A stretch of DNA of 64,000 nucleotides from Pedobacter sp. SYP-B3415 (GTDB lineage: Bacteria; Bacteroidota; Bacteroidia; Sphingobacteriales; Sphingobacteriaceae). Below are positions 1-8,797 of the stretch, in pieces. The DNA is taken from contig NZ_RXNQ01000034.1 in the NCBI RefSeq assembly GCF_004138205.1, positions 124,001-188,000 on the forward strand, read 5' to 3'. The stretch's first letter is position 1. Each line of letters begins with the position of its first letter. The position numbers and the translations under genes were made by a program. The notes beneath the pieces were generated by a model that was given only the letters and a program-made list of their open reading frames with translations, was not told the origin of the DNA and did no database searches.

Positions 1-627
1 AAAAACGCACAAAACCCCTACGGACTTAAAATCATAAACAATTACATCTCTTACCAGGCATCGGTTAAAGAAAATCCGGATAACCGGCTTGTCGAGATTA
101 AGAAGGCTGTTCCGTCAATCAGGCTTGATATCAGGTATGCGACCAAAAATAATTTCATGAACCGCGTCATGTATTCGCAGCCGAGGGCTTTCGCCAGAAA
201 ACCCGTTGTGGAACAGCTGAAAAATGTCCAGGCTGCATTACGCAAACAAGGCCTGGGCTTAAAGATTTATGATGCCTACCGGCCCTATGCCGTAACCCTT
301 GATTTTTTCAGGCAGGCTGCAGATAAGGATTTTGTAGCAAACCCCAACAAAGGCTCCAAACACAACCGTGGCTGTGCAGTCGATCTGACGCTTGTCTCAT
401 TGAAGACCGGCAAAGAACTGCCGATGCCGACACCATTCGACAGTTTCAAACCTGAAGCTGCTGCACGGTACGCCAACCTTACTCCGGCTGTAAAAAAGAA
501 CCGTGACCTTTTGATCAGCGTGATGCAACGCCACGGTTTCCGGGTTATCTATAATGAATGGTGGCACTTTGATTTCAACGGATGGCAGAATTACAGCCTT
601 ATGGATATCCCCTTCGAAAAACTCTAG
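1..627 (+). CDS. D-alanyl-D-alanine dipeptidase (VanX/DdpX family), 5' end outside window
   Basis: The reading frame is open from base 1 and ends at a TAG at 625-627, so the start lies before the window. The visible part is about 208 residues, most of a VanX-type protein. The zinc-site signature SKHNRGCAVDLT (around 355-390) supplies the His and Asp ligands. EWWHF (around 556-570) supplies the catalytic Glu and third ligand His. Known family role: zinc dipeptidases that hydrolyse D-Ala-D-Ala, in non-resistant Gram-negatives mainly for recycling cell-wall dipeptide. No vanH/vanA partner is nearby, so glycopeptide resistance is not suggested. It converges with the phosphatase gene and overlaps its 3' end by 4 bases. 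The internal ATG at 157 would cut off conserved sequence and is not the start. Confidence 0.9.
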   Translation, partial: KNAQNPYGLKIINNYISYQASVKENPDNRLVEIKKAVPSIRLDIRYATKNNFMNRVMYSQPRAFARKPVVEQLKNVQAALRKQGLGLKIYDAYRPYAVTLDFFRQAADKDFVANPNKGSKHNRGCAVDLTLVSLKTGKELPMPTPFDSFKPEAAARYANLTPAVKKNRDLLISVMQRHGFRVIYNEWWHFDFNGWQNYSLMDIPFEKL

Positions 628-1130
628 GGCCTGGCGTGGTGTTCAGCACCGTAATGTTTCGTAGTCAGGGTAACCCTGTTATCCTTTCTGACGATTTTAA
701 AAATGTAGTCATAGTCTTCGTCTGAGAGGTCTTTCGGCTTAAATTCCGCACCCAGCGCCCGCAGAATATCCGGAACCGTGTTGGAATGCCCGGCAATAAG
801 GATCTTTTCTTCAGCGTTGTGTGTTGACACTGTAGCCGCGAGTTCTGATACATTTTGGTAAGATCGTATCTCGACATCGCTGCCGGTCGCAACACCCGCC
901 ACTGTTGCTCGTGTTCGTTTAAAAGGGGTACTATAGACCTGGGTTATCTTTTCGGTTTCAAGGAGTCTGGTTAGTGCTTCGGCACGCAGTTTACCGGTTT
1001 CACTAAGTTCAGGATCAGTGGTCAGCACGGCGGTGCTTTTTTCTGCATGTCTTACAACCCAGATGGTTTGCGCATGGAGGCTGCCTGCAAGCAGCACGAA
1101 ACAAATTAGTACGAATATATTTTTAATCAT
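624..1130 (-). CDS. Exported histidine phosphatase superfamily protein (SixA/phosphoglycerate-mutase-like)
   Basis: 168 residues with an N-terminal signal peptide ending near LHAQ. The catalytic motif VVRHAEK (His28) follows directly. A second conserved His sits in IAGHSNTVP, as in branch-2 histidine phosphatases. Size and motifs fit SixA-like or small phosphoglycerate-mutase-like phosphatases; the substrate cannot be read from sequence. The ATG overlaps the stop of the upstream BioF-like gene as ATGA, so translation is probably coupled and the gene is the last of a three-gene operon. The predicted export argues against a cytoplasmic phosphohistidine relay role and for a periplasmic phosphomonoester substrate (inference). 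Confidence 0.85.
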   Translation of the reverse strand: MIKNIFVLICFVLLAGSLHAQTIWVVRHAEKSTAVLTTDPELSETGKLRAEALTRLLETEKITQVYSTPFKRTRATVAGVATGSDVEIRSYQNVSELAATVSTHNAEEKILIAGHSNTVPDILRALGAEFKPKDLSDEDYDYIFKIVRKDNRVTLTTKHYGAEHHARP

Positions 1131-2143
1131 AGCTGGTTTATCGTTTCTATAAGTTCATCGAGCTGGTCTTTCGTATGCCCGCTGTTTAATACCACCCGGT
1201 TCAGCGCTGGCCCGTCGCTATCGGGATATGGAAAAGAGGAGATAAGAATTTCATGAGGCGCCAGTTTTTGCTGCAGCCCGGGATCGGTACTGCAGAAAAC
1301 CGGCAATTCGCTGATAAACTTCCAATCGCTGCGGCCTTCAAGCGCTGAGGCCAGATACCGGTGGTTTTCCTGCAGCTTTTGCCATTGGTTTTTGTACAGG
1401 TCGGCGCTCTTCATAAATGCAAATAATGCCGCAGCAGCGGGGGGAGATGCGCCGTTAAACATGACATGTTTTTTCAGGCTGGCTATCCGGCCGGTAGTGC
1501 CCAGAACGACACCTGCATCAATACCAAGGGCTTTCGCCATAGACGCTACAACCAGCGTTTCGCGGCGCGTGCTGTTTTTGAGCCGGGAATAAGCGCCAAG
1601 CCCGTTATCCAACAGGCCGATTCCATGAGAATCATCGGCTAGTAACAGCTGGCTTCCATCGCCCGGCAGTGCAGAAAAGTCATACCGTTCGGGCTGCAGG
1701 TTATTCAAGGTATTGCTAAGCACCATGCCCTTGGCATTCTGCCCCCGCAGATTCTGTAACCATAGCGTAAAACCCTGGCCTGAGGGAACAGGATCATTAA
1801 GCCAAAGCGCCGGATGTGCGCCGGGCGCATAAATAAAGTGATGGTCTGCAAGTGCGCGAACACAAAGCTGGGCCGCCAGATAACCGCTTGAAACGATCAG
1901 CGCTGCTTCAGCGCCAAACCGATCTGCTGCAACGGCTTCTGCCTCTTCATACAAGGCAAGCTGAATATTGTTGCTCCGGCTGGTCCCGTTGTTAACGCCA
2001 TAACGCTGCATACCCGCCTTGTACAGGTCAATGAATTCCGCATTTGTGGCCAGCCCCAGATAAGACGTGCCGCCGAAATACAAATAGGAACGGCCGTCTG
2101 CTTCGATGCTGTTGCTAATTGCCTGCTGAAGTTTTATTGCCAT
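1127..2143 (-). CDS. PLP-dependent aminotransferase-fold enzyme, 8-amino-7-oxononanoate synthase (BioF/KBL)-like
   Basis: 338 residues from the ATG at 2143, which shares its A with the chitinase stop (TGATG); a TTG one codon earlier is a weaker start. It has the alpha-oxoamine synthase landmarks: SSGYLA in the cofactor-phosphate region, DDSHGIG (about 170-176) where Asp binds the pyridine nitrogen, and SMAKALG, whose Lys (about 204) would form the PLP Schiff base. BioF and KBL proteins are about 385-400 residues, so this one is short, chiefly at the N terminus. Neither biotin nor threonine-catabolism genes are nearby, so calling it bioF is not safe. It sits between a GH18 lipoprotein and an exported phosphatase. 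It could make an amino-ketone or act on an amino-sugar or lipid precursor, but this cannot be decided. Confidence 0.75.
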   Translation of the reverse strand: MAIKLQQAISNSIEADGRSYLYFGGTSYLGLATNAEFIDLYKAGMQRYGVNNGTSRSNNIQLALYEEAEAVAADRFGAEAALIVSSGYLAAQLCVRALADHHFIYAPGAHPALWLNDPVPSGQGFTLWLQNLRGQNAKGMVLSNTLNNLQPERYDFSALPGDGSQLLLADDSHGIGLLDNGLGAYSRLKNSTRRETLVVASMAKALGIDAGVVLGTTGRIASLKKHVMFNGASPPAAAALFAFMKSADLYKNQWQKLQENHRYLASALEGRSDWKFISELPVFCSTDPGLQQKLAPHEILISSFPYPDSDGPALNRVVLNSGHTKDQLDELIETINQL

Positions 2144-3153
2144 CAATTATAGTTTCTGCCCAGTTGATCGTTTGCAGCCTTTATAATGGACCCTGCAGAA
2201 TTGGTGTCCTGGTAGATCTCCCAGAACATGATTCCGTTGCAGCGCTGGCTCGCAAGGGCTGTTTTTTGTTTTATAGTAATTGAACCGTTAAAATAATAAT
2301 CTGTGTTGTTATACCGTGCATAGTCGCCTGTTATATCAATACCTGCAGCTTCAAATTCGCGAACAGTCGCGGCAGTACCGCCGGCGGTTTTCCCGTAAGC
2401 AGGCATGCCAAGCACCGCCTTTTTCCTTGGCATGCCCCGGGTGTTAAGCCAGTAATTCAAAGAAGCGACCGTCATGTTGTACGAAGCGTGGTTCAATTCT
2501 CCCTGCCAGCCGGCCCCGTCGTAGATCATGATGTTGAAGAAATCCGCATAAGAAAAAACTTCTGTCCTGATGCCGTCGCGAACGGTTCCCGCGTACACAC
2601 CCGGTGTAATGGCTGCGCTCAGAAACTTATTGTGCTTGTGTAGCGAATCTGATAATTCTTTCATCAGCAATGCGTATGTCTCGTCAGACACATTCTGCCG
2701 CGGATACTCCCAGTCCATATCCAGTCCGTCGAGTTCGTTGCTGCGAACAAAGGCAAGAGCATTTTTAACAAAAGCAGTCCGTGTAGTCGCAGAAGCAGCC
2801 ATAGACACAAAGATAGCTGCATCTCCCGAGACGGAGATACCGGTTTTAACGCCCCTTGCCTTTGCCTGCTGAATGACGGTATTAAACCTCCCCGGTTGAG
2901 ACAGCGGTGCCAACGACCCGTCTGCACGGGGATTCAGGAAGGCATAAAACAAGTGCGTTACCATCTTATACTTCGACGGGTCGACCCCGGCAGGATCACG
3001 GTAGCTGGGAAAATACCCTACGATTTTAAACGAGGAGTCGGATACATACGCAGCCGGCGGATTCACTTCAGGCTCGGCAATGAACGTATCTTTACTGCAG
3101 GCAGCGAAGATAAATGGAAATACAAATGCCAGCAACAGGTAGCGGTTCTTCAT
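2143..3153 (-). CDS. Glycoside hydrolase family 18 lipoprotein (chitinase-like)
   Basis: 336 residues. The N terminus is a lipoprotein signal (FAACSK, Cys19), so it should be membrane-anchored, probably facing outward. The GH18 active-site signature DGLDMDWEYP (142-151) is intact, with Glu149 as the catalytic acid in the DxxDxDxE pattern. SGISVSG-like and MIYDGAGW segments match the other conserved barrel strands. Known chemistry: substrate-assisted hydrolysis of beta-1,4-GlcNAc linkages in chitin or N-glycans (ENGase members also carry this signature). It is first in an operon with the BioF-like and phosphatase genes. A -7-like box TAGATTTG lies on the minus strand at 3179-3186 with no well-spaced -33 box. 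Confidence 0.88.
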   Translation of the reverse strand: MKNRYLLLAFVFPFIFAACSKDTFIAEPEVNPPAAYVSDSSFKIVGYFPSYRDPAGVDPSKYKMVTHLFYAFLNPRADGSLAPLSQPGRFNTVIQQAKARGVKTGISVSGDAAIFVSMAASATTRTAFVKNALAFVRSNELDGLDMDWEYPRQNVSDETYALLMKELSDSLHKHNKFLSAAITPGVYAGTVRDGIRTEVFSYADFFNIMIYDGAGWQGELNHASYNMTVASLNYWLNTRGMPRKKAVLGMPAYGKTAGGTAATVREFEAAGIDITGDYARYNNTDYYFNGSITIKQKTALASQRCNGIMFWEIYQDTNSAGSIIKAANDQLGRNYN

Positions 3154-3246
3154 AGATCAGATTTAAATGGTTGATAACCAAATCTAACCAATTGCAAATC
3201 AAAACCGCACAATCCTGCACGAAAAATATCCCTAAATCTGGTTCAG

Positions 3247-4557
3247 CTAATAATTATCATGAATTCCAGTCATGATTCGCACCATTTCTTTGCGTACTTC
3301 TGCGGTTGGCTGCAGGAAATTATTGTTCATAAACGCAAAGAACAGCGTTTTGCCTTTGCGCGTCCGGATGTAGCCGCTTTGGTTATGGATGTTTGAAAGC
3401 GTTCCCGTTTTACCAAATACAAACGGCTGATCAGTTTTGGCATAGGCATTTCTCAGCGTTCCGCTTTTTCCGCCGGCAGGCAACAGGTCATACAGCTTTT
3501 GTTTGTCAGGAAACTCCTGCCAGATCAGGTCTAGCAGGTAGATCATATCCCTCGGCGTGAAAAGATTCATTCTGGACAACCCAGAGCCATCCGCCCATTG
3601 TGGTTTATCGGGCAAGCCAGCCAGATAGGTCTTTGTGATATGTGCAATGGCTTTCCCGGTGTTCAGCTCCAGCCCGGCCTGGTCAGCGTATACCAAAAGC
3701 AACTGCTCGGCGATAAAATTGTCGCTCGGCAGCATCATCTGTTTCAGAACAGAATCGCGGTGCGCACCGAAAATGGTTCGGGCGTATGACGGCATGCTGC
3801 GGGGAAGTATGTGTACAGGCCTATTTAATGTATCTGAAAGCAGGTTCAGCGTAAGTGTTTCTGACACCTTATATGGAATCTGTTGCTCAAATTTATCAGG
3901 GACCAATGTATCAGGATATTCGAAGCGATTTTCAAGATAGGCGCGTTGGATGCTAAAATCACCTTTTTTTTCCGGATTCTTCTCAAAACAGCTGGTAAAT
4001 AAGCGGGGGCTTACGAGCAGGCCGCCCGTTGGGCTCTTCCTGACGGCAACAAGGTTATCCATAACAGGGAGCTCGTTTAGCTCGGCCTGGTAATAGTCGT
4101 TATAATCGTCCCAGGCCCAGCCCGTAGCATAAAATGAACCCGTGTAGCGGCCAGGGGCGTAAAATAGCTTTTTAGGGCTCCCGGCGAGAAAGTCCAGTGC
4201 TTTGCGGTTTTTCAGCTGCGAGTGAAGAAACGACGGGTCCCCGGTGCCCCAGAAAATAAGTGAGTCGCCCTGTTCAATGTACCGCAGTGAAGGCACCGAA
4301 TCTTTCAGTATCTTTAAACCAGCATAAAATGTATAGAGCTTGGTATTTGATGCCGGCGTGTAATAGCGATCGGCATCCTGCTGATACAGCATCTTTTTGC
4401 TTTCAGGATCATAAAGGGCGAAACCAACCCTGTATTGCCTGATCAGCGCTGAATTTTTAAAGGTTTTTTTCACGTCGCGGCTGATGTGTTGCTCTGCGGA
4501 GCAGGATGCAAAAAGAATGGCAGCAGCAAGGGCGGTACAAAAGCGATGTGATTTCAT
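3247..4557 (-). CDS. D-alanyl-D-alanine carboxypeptidase/endopeptidase, PBP4 (DacB, peptidase S13) family lipoprotein
   Basis: 436 residues. The lipobox FASCS (Cys19) predicts a lipoprotein. All three penicillin-binding motifs are visible: SNTK with nucleophile Ser70 and Lys73, SDN at 278-280, and KTG at 383-385. PBP4 proteins remove the terminal D-Ala of peptidoglycan stem peptides or cut D,D cross-links. The length fits class C low-molecular-weight PBPs, whose inserted domains lie between SxxK and SxN. It is monocistronic, with a short 93-bp gap to the chitinase operon start and a divergent aspartic-protease gene on its 5' side. Confidence 0.92.
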   Translation of the reverse strand: MKSHRFCTALAAAILFASCSAEQHISRDVKKTFKNSALIRQYRVGFALYDPESKKMLYQQDADRYYTPASNTKLYTFYAGLKILKDSVPSLRYIEQGDSLIFWGTGDPSFLHSQLKNRKALDFLAGSPKKLFYAPGRYTGSFYATGWAWDDYNDYYQAELNELPVMDNLVAVRKSPTGGLLVSPRLFTSCFEKNPEKKGDFSIQRAYLENRFEYPDTLVPDKFEQQIPYKVSETLTLNLLSDTLNRPVHILPRSMPSYARTIFGAHRDSVLKQMMLPSDNFIAEQLLLVYADQAGLELNTGKAIAHITKTYLAGLPDKPQWADGSGLSRMNLFTPRDMIYLLDLIWQEFPDKQKLYDLLPAGGKSGTLRNAYAKTDQPFVFGKTGTLSNIHNQSGYIRTRKGKTLFFAFMNNNFLQPTAEVRKEMVRIMTGIHDNY

Positions 4558-4613
4558 TTGAAACGGGGTCTGCGGGTGAAAAAATGTCGTTACTAAAATA
4601 TTAATTTAGATTA

Positions 4614-5864
4614 ATGATCATGAGCCGGGTCGTCGTAAAAACACTTGTTTTTTTATGCCTGCTATTGCCGTTTCTGCCAGTCGTGGAAAGACAGGCTGCT
4701 CATGCACAAAATTTTCAGTTTAGGGCAAAGCGTGACAAACAGACCCTAAATTTTAAGTTTGTAAAAAACCTGATGATCATTCCGATCTTTGTAAACGGAA
4801 AAGGTCCCTTCGATTTTATTCTGGATACCGGGGTTGGCCCGATGGTGATTACCAACCCCTCCATTCTTGATTCTGCCCTCGCAAAAAACTACACGCCTTT
4901 TAAGATTTTTGGCCTGGGTAAAGGCCTTGCCCTCGATGCCCGTTTTACAAATAAGATTCAGGTTGAGATTGGACGAAGCTTATCTGAGATCACCCCAACC
5001 GCTGTGCTTGCCGAAGATGTTTTTAACCTCTCGGGATATGTTGGTCAGCCAATTTATGGCCTGATCGGATATTCCTTTTTCAAAAGTTTCATTGTGCATA
5101 TCCGGTACGACTCCAGGCGGCTTACCTTCTATAGCCCCAACAAGCGGGTCCGCTTCAAAGGTCAAAAAATTCCTATTGAGCTTACGCTGAACAAACCATA
5201 CGTTCAGGCAAAGGTCCTTACAAGCCGCGGCGATACCGTTCAGACCAGACTGATCATTGATACGGGCGGAAGCCACGCGCTATCGCTTGAAGCTTATCAG
5301 AACAGGCCCTTTCCCTTGCCCGATTCAACGATTGAGGCAAACCTGGGGATGGGTTTGAGTGGGGTAATAGACGGGAAAATGGGACGGGTTAAATCGGTCT
5401 CCATAGGCACCTTCAAGCTTAGCGATGTATTGACCGGCTTTCCGAACTTTGAAGATGTAGCAAGCAAGACTGAAGGGACCGGACGTAACGGAAATCTCGG
5501 CGCCAATTTAATGAAAAAGTTCAACGTTTTTTTTGACTACAACGAGGGCTTTATTCACCTAAAGCGAAATCATTTTTTTAAAGAGCGGTCAGAGCATGAC
5601 ATGTCGGGCATGTCGGTATATATCGATTTTGATCATGACGGCCGGTATTTTGCAGGCCGGATCGAACCCGCCTCGCCTGCGCATATGGCCGGTTTTCTCC
5701 CCGGCGATGAGCTCCTTAAAATAAATTTCAAGCCCGTAAGCGAACATACTTTATCTGAAATCGATGAATTGTTCAAATCGCGTGACGGGCGGCCGCTGCT
5801 TATCGAAATAAACCGGAACGGCAGCCGGGAACTGATGCTGCTCAAATTAAGAAAACGAATCTGA
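4614..5864 (+). CDS. Exported retropepsin-like aspartic protease with C-terminal PDZ domain
   Basis: 416 residues with a signal peptide ending around HAQN. Two aspartic-protease motifs are in one chain: ILDTGVG (Asp71) and IIDTGGS (Asp216). A single polypeptide therefore carries both lobes, unlike dimeric retroviral enzymes. A PDZ-like domain occupies about residues 330-410 (PASPAHMAGFLPGDELLKI). This two-lobe plus PDZ layout is a recurring Bacteroidota family; substrates are unknown, and periplasmic quality control or envelope protein processing is a guess. Start: ATG at 4614 or 4620; both precede the hydrophobic segment. It is divergent from the PBP4 gene and followed by the phosphodiester glycosidase on the same strand. 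Confidence 0.85.
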   Translation: MIMSRVVVKTLVFLCLLLPFLPVVERQAAHAQNFQFRAKRDKQTLNFKFVKNLMIIPIFVNGKGPFDFILDTGVGPMVITNPSILDSALAKNYTPFKIFGLGKGLALDARFTNKIQVEIGRSLSEITPTAVLAEDVFNLSGYVGQPIYGLIGYSFFKSFIVHIRYDSRRLTFYSPNKRVRFKGQKIPIELTLNKPYVQAKVLTSRGDTVQTRLIIDTGGSHALSLEAYQNRPFPLPDSTIEANLGMGLSGVIDGKMGRVKSVSIGTFKLSDVLTGFPNFEDVASKTEGTGRNGNLGANLMKKFNVFFDYNEGFIHLKRNHFFKERSEHDMSGMSVYIDFDHDGRYFAGRIEPASPAHMAGFLPGDELLKINFKPVSEHTLSEIDELFKSRDGRPLLIEINRNGSRELMLLKLRKRI

Positions 5865-5929
5865 GACGCCGGAAATGTAAAAATACGAGGAGGTCTGGCT
5901 TCATGCGCAGGCTTTGAGTATACTTGCAT

Positions 5930-6802
5930 ATGCGTTTCAAACAACTTCTGTTGCCCCTCTTCCTGCTGATAGTTACCCAGGCAGAAGCACAATATTCCGA
6001 TTCTGTTGCCGTTCGAAAAGCCAGATGGCAAAAAGTCCGCATTGCTAAAGACGTCAGGCTTTACCGCTATCATTTTAATGCCAAAGAGCTTTTTTCAGCG
6101 AATGAGTTTATTTCTTATCTCGAAGTTAAGAGGCCGGGTAAGCGGGCCATGCTGGAAATTGGTTACGAAAAGCAGGAATTAAAAACTGTTCCGGCATTTG
6201 GTGAACAGGCGGGTGCACTGGCTGCTGTAAACGGAACATTCTTCGACGTGAAAAACGGCGGGTCTGTAGATTTTATCAAATCTGCGGGGCAGGTCATCAC
6301 TCAGAACCGGTTGGATAAGGATGGAAAAAGAAGCCGGCACCAGATGGCTGCTGTAGTGATACACAACGGCAAGCCCGAAATTGTTAAATGGGATGGCAGT
6401 GCTGACTGGGAAAACAAATTGCCGCACGATGATGTCATGCTGAGCGGTCCGTTGCTGCGGTTGAACGGACTCGACGAGTCGCTCGATAGCGCAGCGTTTA
6501 ATAAACTCCGCCACCCCCGAACCTGTGTCGGCCTGCGGCCGGACGGTAAAATCATCCTGCTCACGGTTGACGGACGCCAGGAGCAGTCGGCCGGAATGAG
6601 CCTTTTTGAATTAACCAAACTGATGCGCTGGCTGGGCTGTATCGCTGCAATCAACCTGGATGGTGGCGGTTCAACAACACTCTGGGTAAACGCTGAGCCT
6701 GATGGTGGCGTAGTTAATTACCCGAGCGATAACAAGAAATGGGACCATGCCGGCACCCGGAAGGTGGCAAATGTGATTTTTGTGAAAGCGAAGAAACGAT
6801 AA
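5930..6802 (+). CDS. Phosphodiester glycosidase family protein (NAGPA-like, DUF2233), exported
   Basis: 290 residues from ATG 5930 (a TTG two codons upstream is less likely). A signal peptide ends near AEAQ. The signature of N-acetylglucosamine-1-phosphodiester alpha-N-acetylglucosaminidase-like proteins is clear: VNGTFFDV, CVGLRPDGKIILLTVDGR and the C-terminal INLDGGGSTTLWV. Family members cleave sugar-phosphodiester bonds, in bacteria thought to involve exopolysaccharide or cell-wall glycans. Its stop codon overlaps the start of the next lipoprotein gene as TAATG, so the two are translationally coupled. Confidence 0.9.
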   Translation: MRFKQLLLPLFLLIVTQAEAQYSDSVAVRKARWQKVRIAKDVRLYRYHFNAKELFSANEFISYLEVKRPGKRAMLEIGYEKQELKTVPAFGEQAGALAAVNGTFFDVKNGGSVDFIKSAGQVITQNRLDKDGKRSRHQMAAVVIHNGKPEIVKWDGSADWENKLPHDDVMLSGPLLRLNGLDESLDSAAFNKLRHPRTCVGLRPDGKIILLTVDGRQEQSAGMSLFELTKLMRWLGCIAAINLDGGGSTTLWVNAEPDGGVVNYPSDNKKWDHAGTRKVANVIFVKAKKR

Positions 6803-7734
6803 TGACGAAATACCGGATTGTATACACGGTGGTGCTGGCTGCAATTTTAGCGGCCTGTTCACATGGCGACAAAAGAAAAGATGCTTCCCTCCGCGATTTT
6901 ACCTTTGCCCCTGTAAAGGGCATTCGTTATGAAGAGGTTAAACGCCGGTTTAGTACGGGGCTTTCTGTAAATGAGATGGGCTTTCACCAGGAACCCTCGT
7001 GGATCATAGAATTTGTTTCAGACGATTCTGTGCTGGCTTACTACCCAAAGAAAAAGGTGATGCAGGGATTTCATCTTCACTATGATCATGCTGATGTCTA
7101 TAACTTTGCGAAAGAATGGTTTCGTGTCAAAAAGATCACCAAAGACAGTCTCGTATTTCAACGACTGCAGGTCAACCAGCGCGAAATAGCAAGCGATATC
7201 AGTTCTGATGTCAATATGACCTTTTACGCACAAAGTTATATTCGAAACAAATTGAGGACAACCGCGCGATTGCTGCAGCGCCCTACACAGGCTGACACAG
7301 CCTATATCAGAAAACTTTCAGACCGGTCTAACAGAAATCCTGGCAACCGTGACAGTGCCTTTGCCGCGCGGCAGCCGGTACAGTTTATAAGCCGCAGTCC
7401 GCTGCTGACCGTCGAAACCATCAGTAACCAGGACCCGCTTACTGGAAAAACGGCCTCATACGACTACATGTTCCCTGAATACAAGATTACGATCAGAAAA
7501 GCCTATAAAGATTTCGCATTTCGCTTTGGATGCGTCATTGATGCCAGGGGTGGAATCCATATCGGCAAAATCACCGGTGTGATTCCTGAGTACTATGCGC
7601 AGCGAAAAAAAGTGATCGAAGGCGTGATCAGCGTTTACCTGAGTAATCTTGCAACCCTACGGCCGGGAACGAGTTTCGGCATTCCGCACAGCTCAGAAAT
7701 AACGCTGAACATCACGGGAAAGGCTGATAATTAG
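6802..7734 (+). CDS. Putative lipoprotein of unknown function
   Basis: 310 residues starting at the ATG overlapping the upstream stop (TAATG at 6800-6804); an upstream in-frame ATG at 6739 would add residues without a signal. The N terminus has a lipoprotein signal with AACSHG. The remainder is rich in charged and aromatic residues with no motif I can assign; the C-terminal part (IHIGKITGVIPEYYAQ and following) looks like a beta-rich energy-transducer-like fold, but this is weak. Coupled translation with the phosphodiester glycosidase is the only functional hint. Confidence 0.75.
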   Translation: MTKYRIVYTVVLAAILAACSHGDKRKDASLRDFTFAPVKGIRYEEVKRRFSTGLSVNEMGFHQEPSWIIEFVSDDSVLAYYPKKKVMQGFHLHYDHADVYNFAKEWFRVKKITKDSLVFQRLQVNQREIASDISSDVNMTFYAQSYIRNKLRTTARLLQRPTQADTAYIRKLSDRSNRNPGNRDSAFAARQPVQFISRSPLLTVETISNQDPLTGKTASYDYMFPEYKITIRKAYKDFAFRFGCVIDARGGIHIGKITGVIPEYYAQRKKVIEGVISVYLSNLATLRPGTSFGIPHSSEITLNITGKADN

Positions 7735-7801
7735 GCGTTTATAAATGGGCAACCGTCTCAAAATAAAATTTAAGCGGTGTGGTTTTATTAAAATAAAAAC
7801 C

Positions 7802-7808
7802 TAACTTG
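7802..7808 (+). promoter_or_regulatory. Candidate -7 box for the cold-shock gene
   Basis: TAACTTG, one position off the Bacteroidota TAnnTTTG box, lies 25 nt before the csp start codon in an AT-rich stretch. No convincing -33 box is seen. Confidence 0.25.
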
Positions 7809-7833
7809 CAGGCTTACACTAATAATTAATACA

Positions 7834-8025
7834 ATGCAAGAAGGAACAGTAAAATTCTTTAATGTGACCAAAGGCTTCGGCTTCATCGTCCCAGCAAACG
7901 GAGACGGAGATATCTTTGTTCACTCAACTGGTCTTATTGACCAAATCCGTGAAAACGACAAAGTTCAGTACGAAGTTGAAAACGGAAAAAAAGGCTTAAA
8001 TGCCGTTAATGTGAAAGTAATTTAA
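7834..8025 (+). CDS. Cold-shock domain protein (CspA family)
   Basis: 63 residues forming one OB-fold cold-shock domain. The RNP1 motif KGFGFI and RNP2-like DIFVH, which bind single-stranded RNA/DNA, are both present. The first strand reads VKFFNVTKGFGFI where most family members have xxxKGFGFI after an N-E/D-x pair. The family destabilises mRNA secondary structure. It is monocistronic and followed after 20 bases by a strong hairpin terminator. No cold-box motif could be identified in the short leader. Confidence 0.93.
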   Translation: MQEGTVKFFNVTKGFGFIVPANGDGDIFVHSTGLIDQIRENDKVQYEVENGKKGLNAVNVKVI

Positions 8026-8044
8026 TTTATTATCATATTTGCAA

Positions 8045-8079
8045 AAAAGGCGGCTTTCTCAGGAAAGACCGCCTTTTTT
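8045..8079. terminator. Bidirectional intrinsic terminator between csp and the NTF2-like gene
   Basis: AAAGGCGGCTTTC pairs with GAAAGACCGCCTTT, with one bulged A and a four-base loop. A T-run follows on the plus strand and an A-run precedes it, which gives a T-run for the minus strand. It can therefore stop both convergent transcripts. Confidence 0.85.
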
Positions 8080-8090
8080 AATTGTGTTTA

Positions 8091-8558
8091 TCACACCTTG
8101 CCAGCGGTAACGTTTTCCTCTCCGGTATTTTCAAGGAAAAGCTTGTAAACCTGCGTTAGTTTCCAATCGCCCGTGCCATCATTTTCAATAATCAGATAGT
8201 TTTGCTGCGCCCCCTCGCAAAGCTCATATTTTATATCTACGCGCGCTACGACAATTGCTGAAGTTTTTGAAACGATTTCATACCCTACAGAACAGTCGCG
8301 TTGTATCATGCCTGCATTTTTTCTCATAAAGTCGATTACGCTCGTTCCCTGCTGTACCACCACCCGGGTATCCCGGTTAGATTTGAATGTTACATCGTGC
8401 CCAAGCACCTGGCTCAATTTTTTGTAATCGCCGTGCTTCAGGTAACTTTCAACAAATGCAGTTATAACCATTTTTACGTCGTTTTTGGGTTTGGCCGCGA
8501 ACGTGCTGAACATGCTACCCAGTAGCAGGAATATTAGAACTTGAAGTCTCATAACCAT
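8091..8558 (-). CDS. Exported NTF2-like / putative lumazine-binding family protein
   Basis: About 155 residues from the ATG at 8558 (a second ATG at 8552 is equally possible; extension to 8675 would add a cysteine-rich segment with no signal character). It has a signal peptide ending at FAAK. The rest matches small NTF2-like cone folds of the Lumazine_bd_2 type: an initial helix (VITAFVESYLKHGDYKKLSQVL), alternating strands, and a WKLTQVYKLFL ending. Such proteins are frequent in Bacteroidota with no defined reaction. It is monocistronic and shares the csp terminator. Confidence 0.7.
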   Translation of the reverse strand: MVMRLQVLIFLLLGSMFSTFAAKPKNDVKMVITAFVESYLKHGDYKKLSQVLGHDVTFKSNRDTRVVVQQGTSVIDFMRKNAGMIQRDCSVGYEIVSKTSAIVVARVDIKYELCEGAQQNYLIIENDGTGDWKLTQVYKLFLENTGEENVTAGKV

Positions 8559-8797
8559 TGTGTTTTTATATAAAAGTAGCACAGGAAAAAGCCGCGCTGT
8601 GTGCTGAAAACACTTATAAAAAATATTTAACACATTGATATACAATAAAAAACAGCAAACGCCAATCCTGGACATTTGCTGTTATCATTTTTTAATCATT
8701 AATAACCTGGCATGAAAAAACATCTACAAGGTTTTATGCCATATTACGGGTCTAAGATACCGGAAAGCAATTTGGTTGCATATGCAGAAATCCCCTT

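Noticed and set aside
1..627. Glycopeptide-resistance (vanX) interpretation of the dipeptidase
   Set aside because: No vanH, vanA or vanRS genes are near and the neighbours are ordinary wall-recycling genes.
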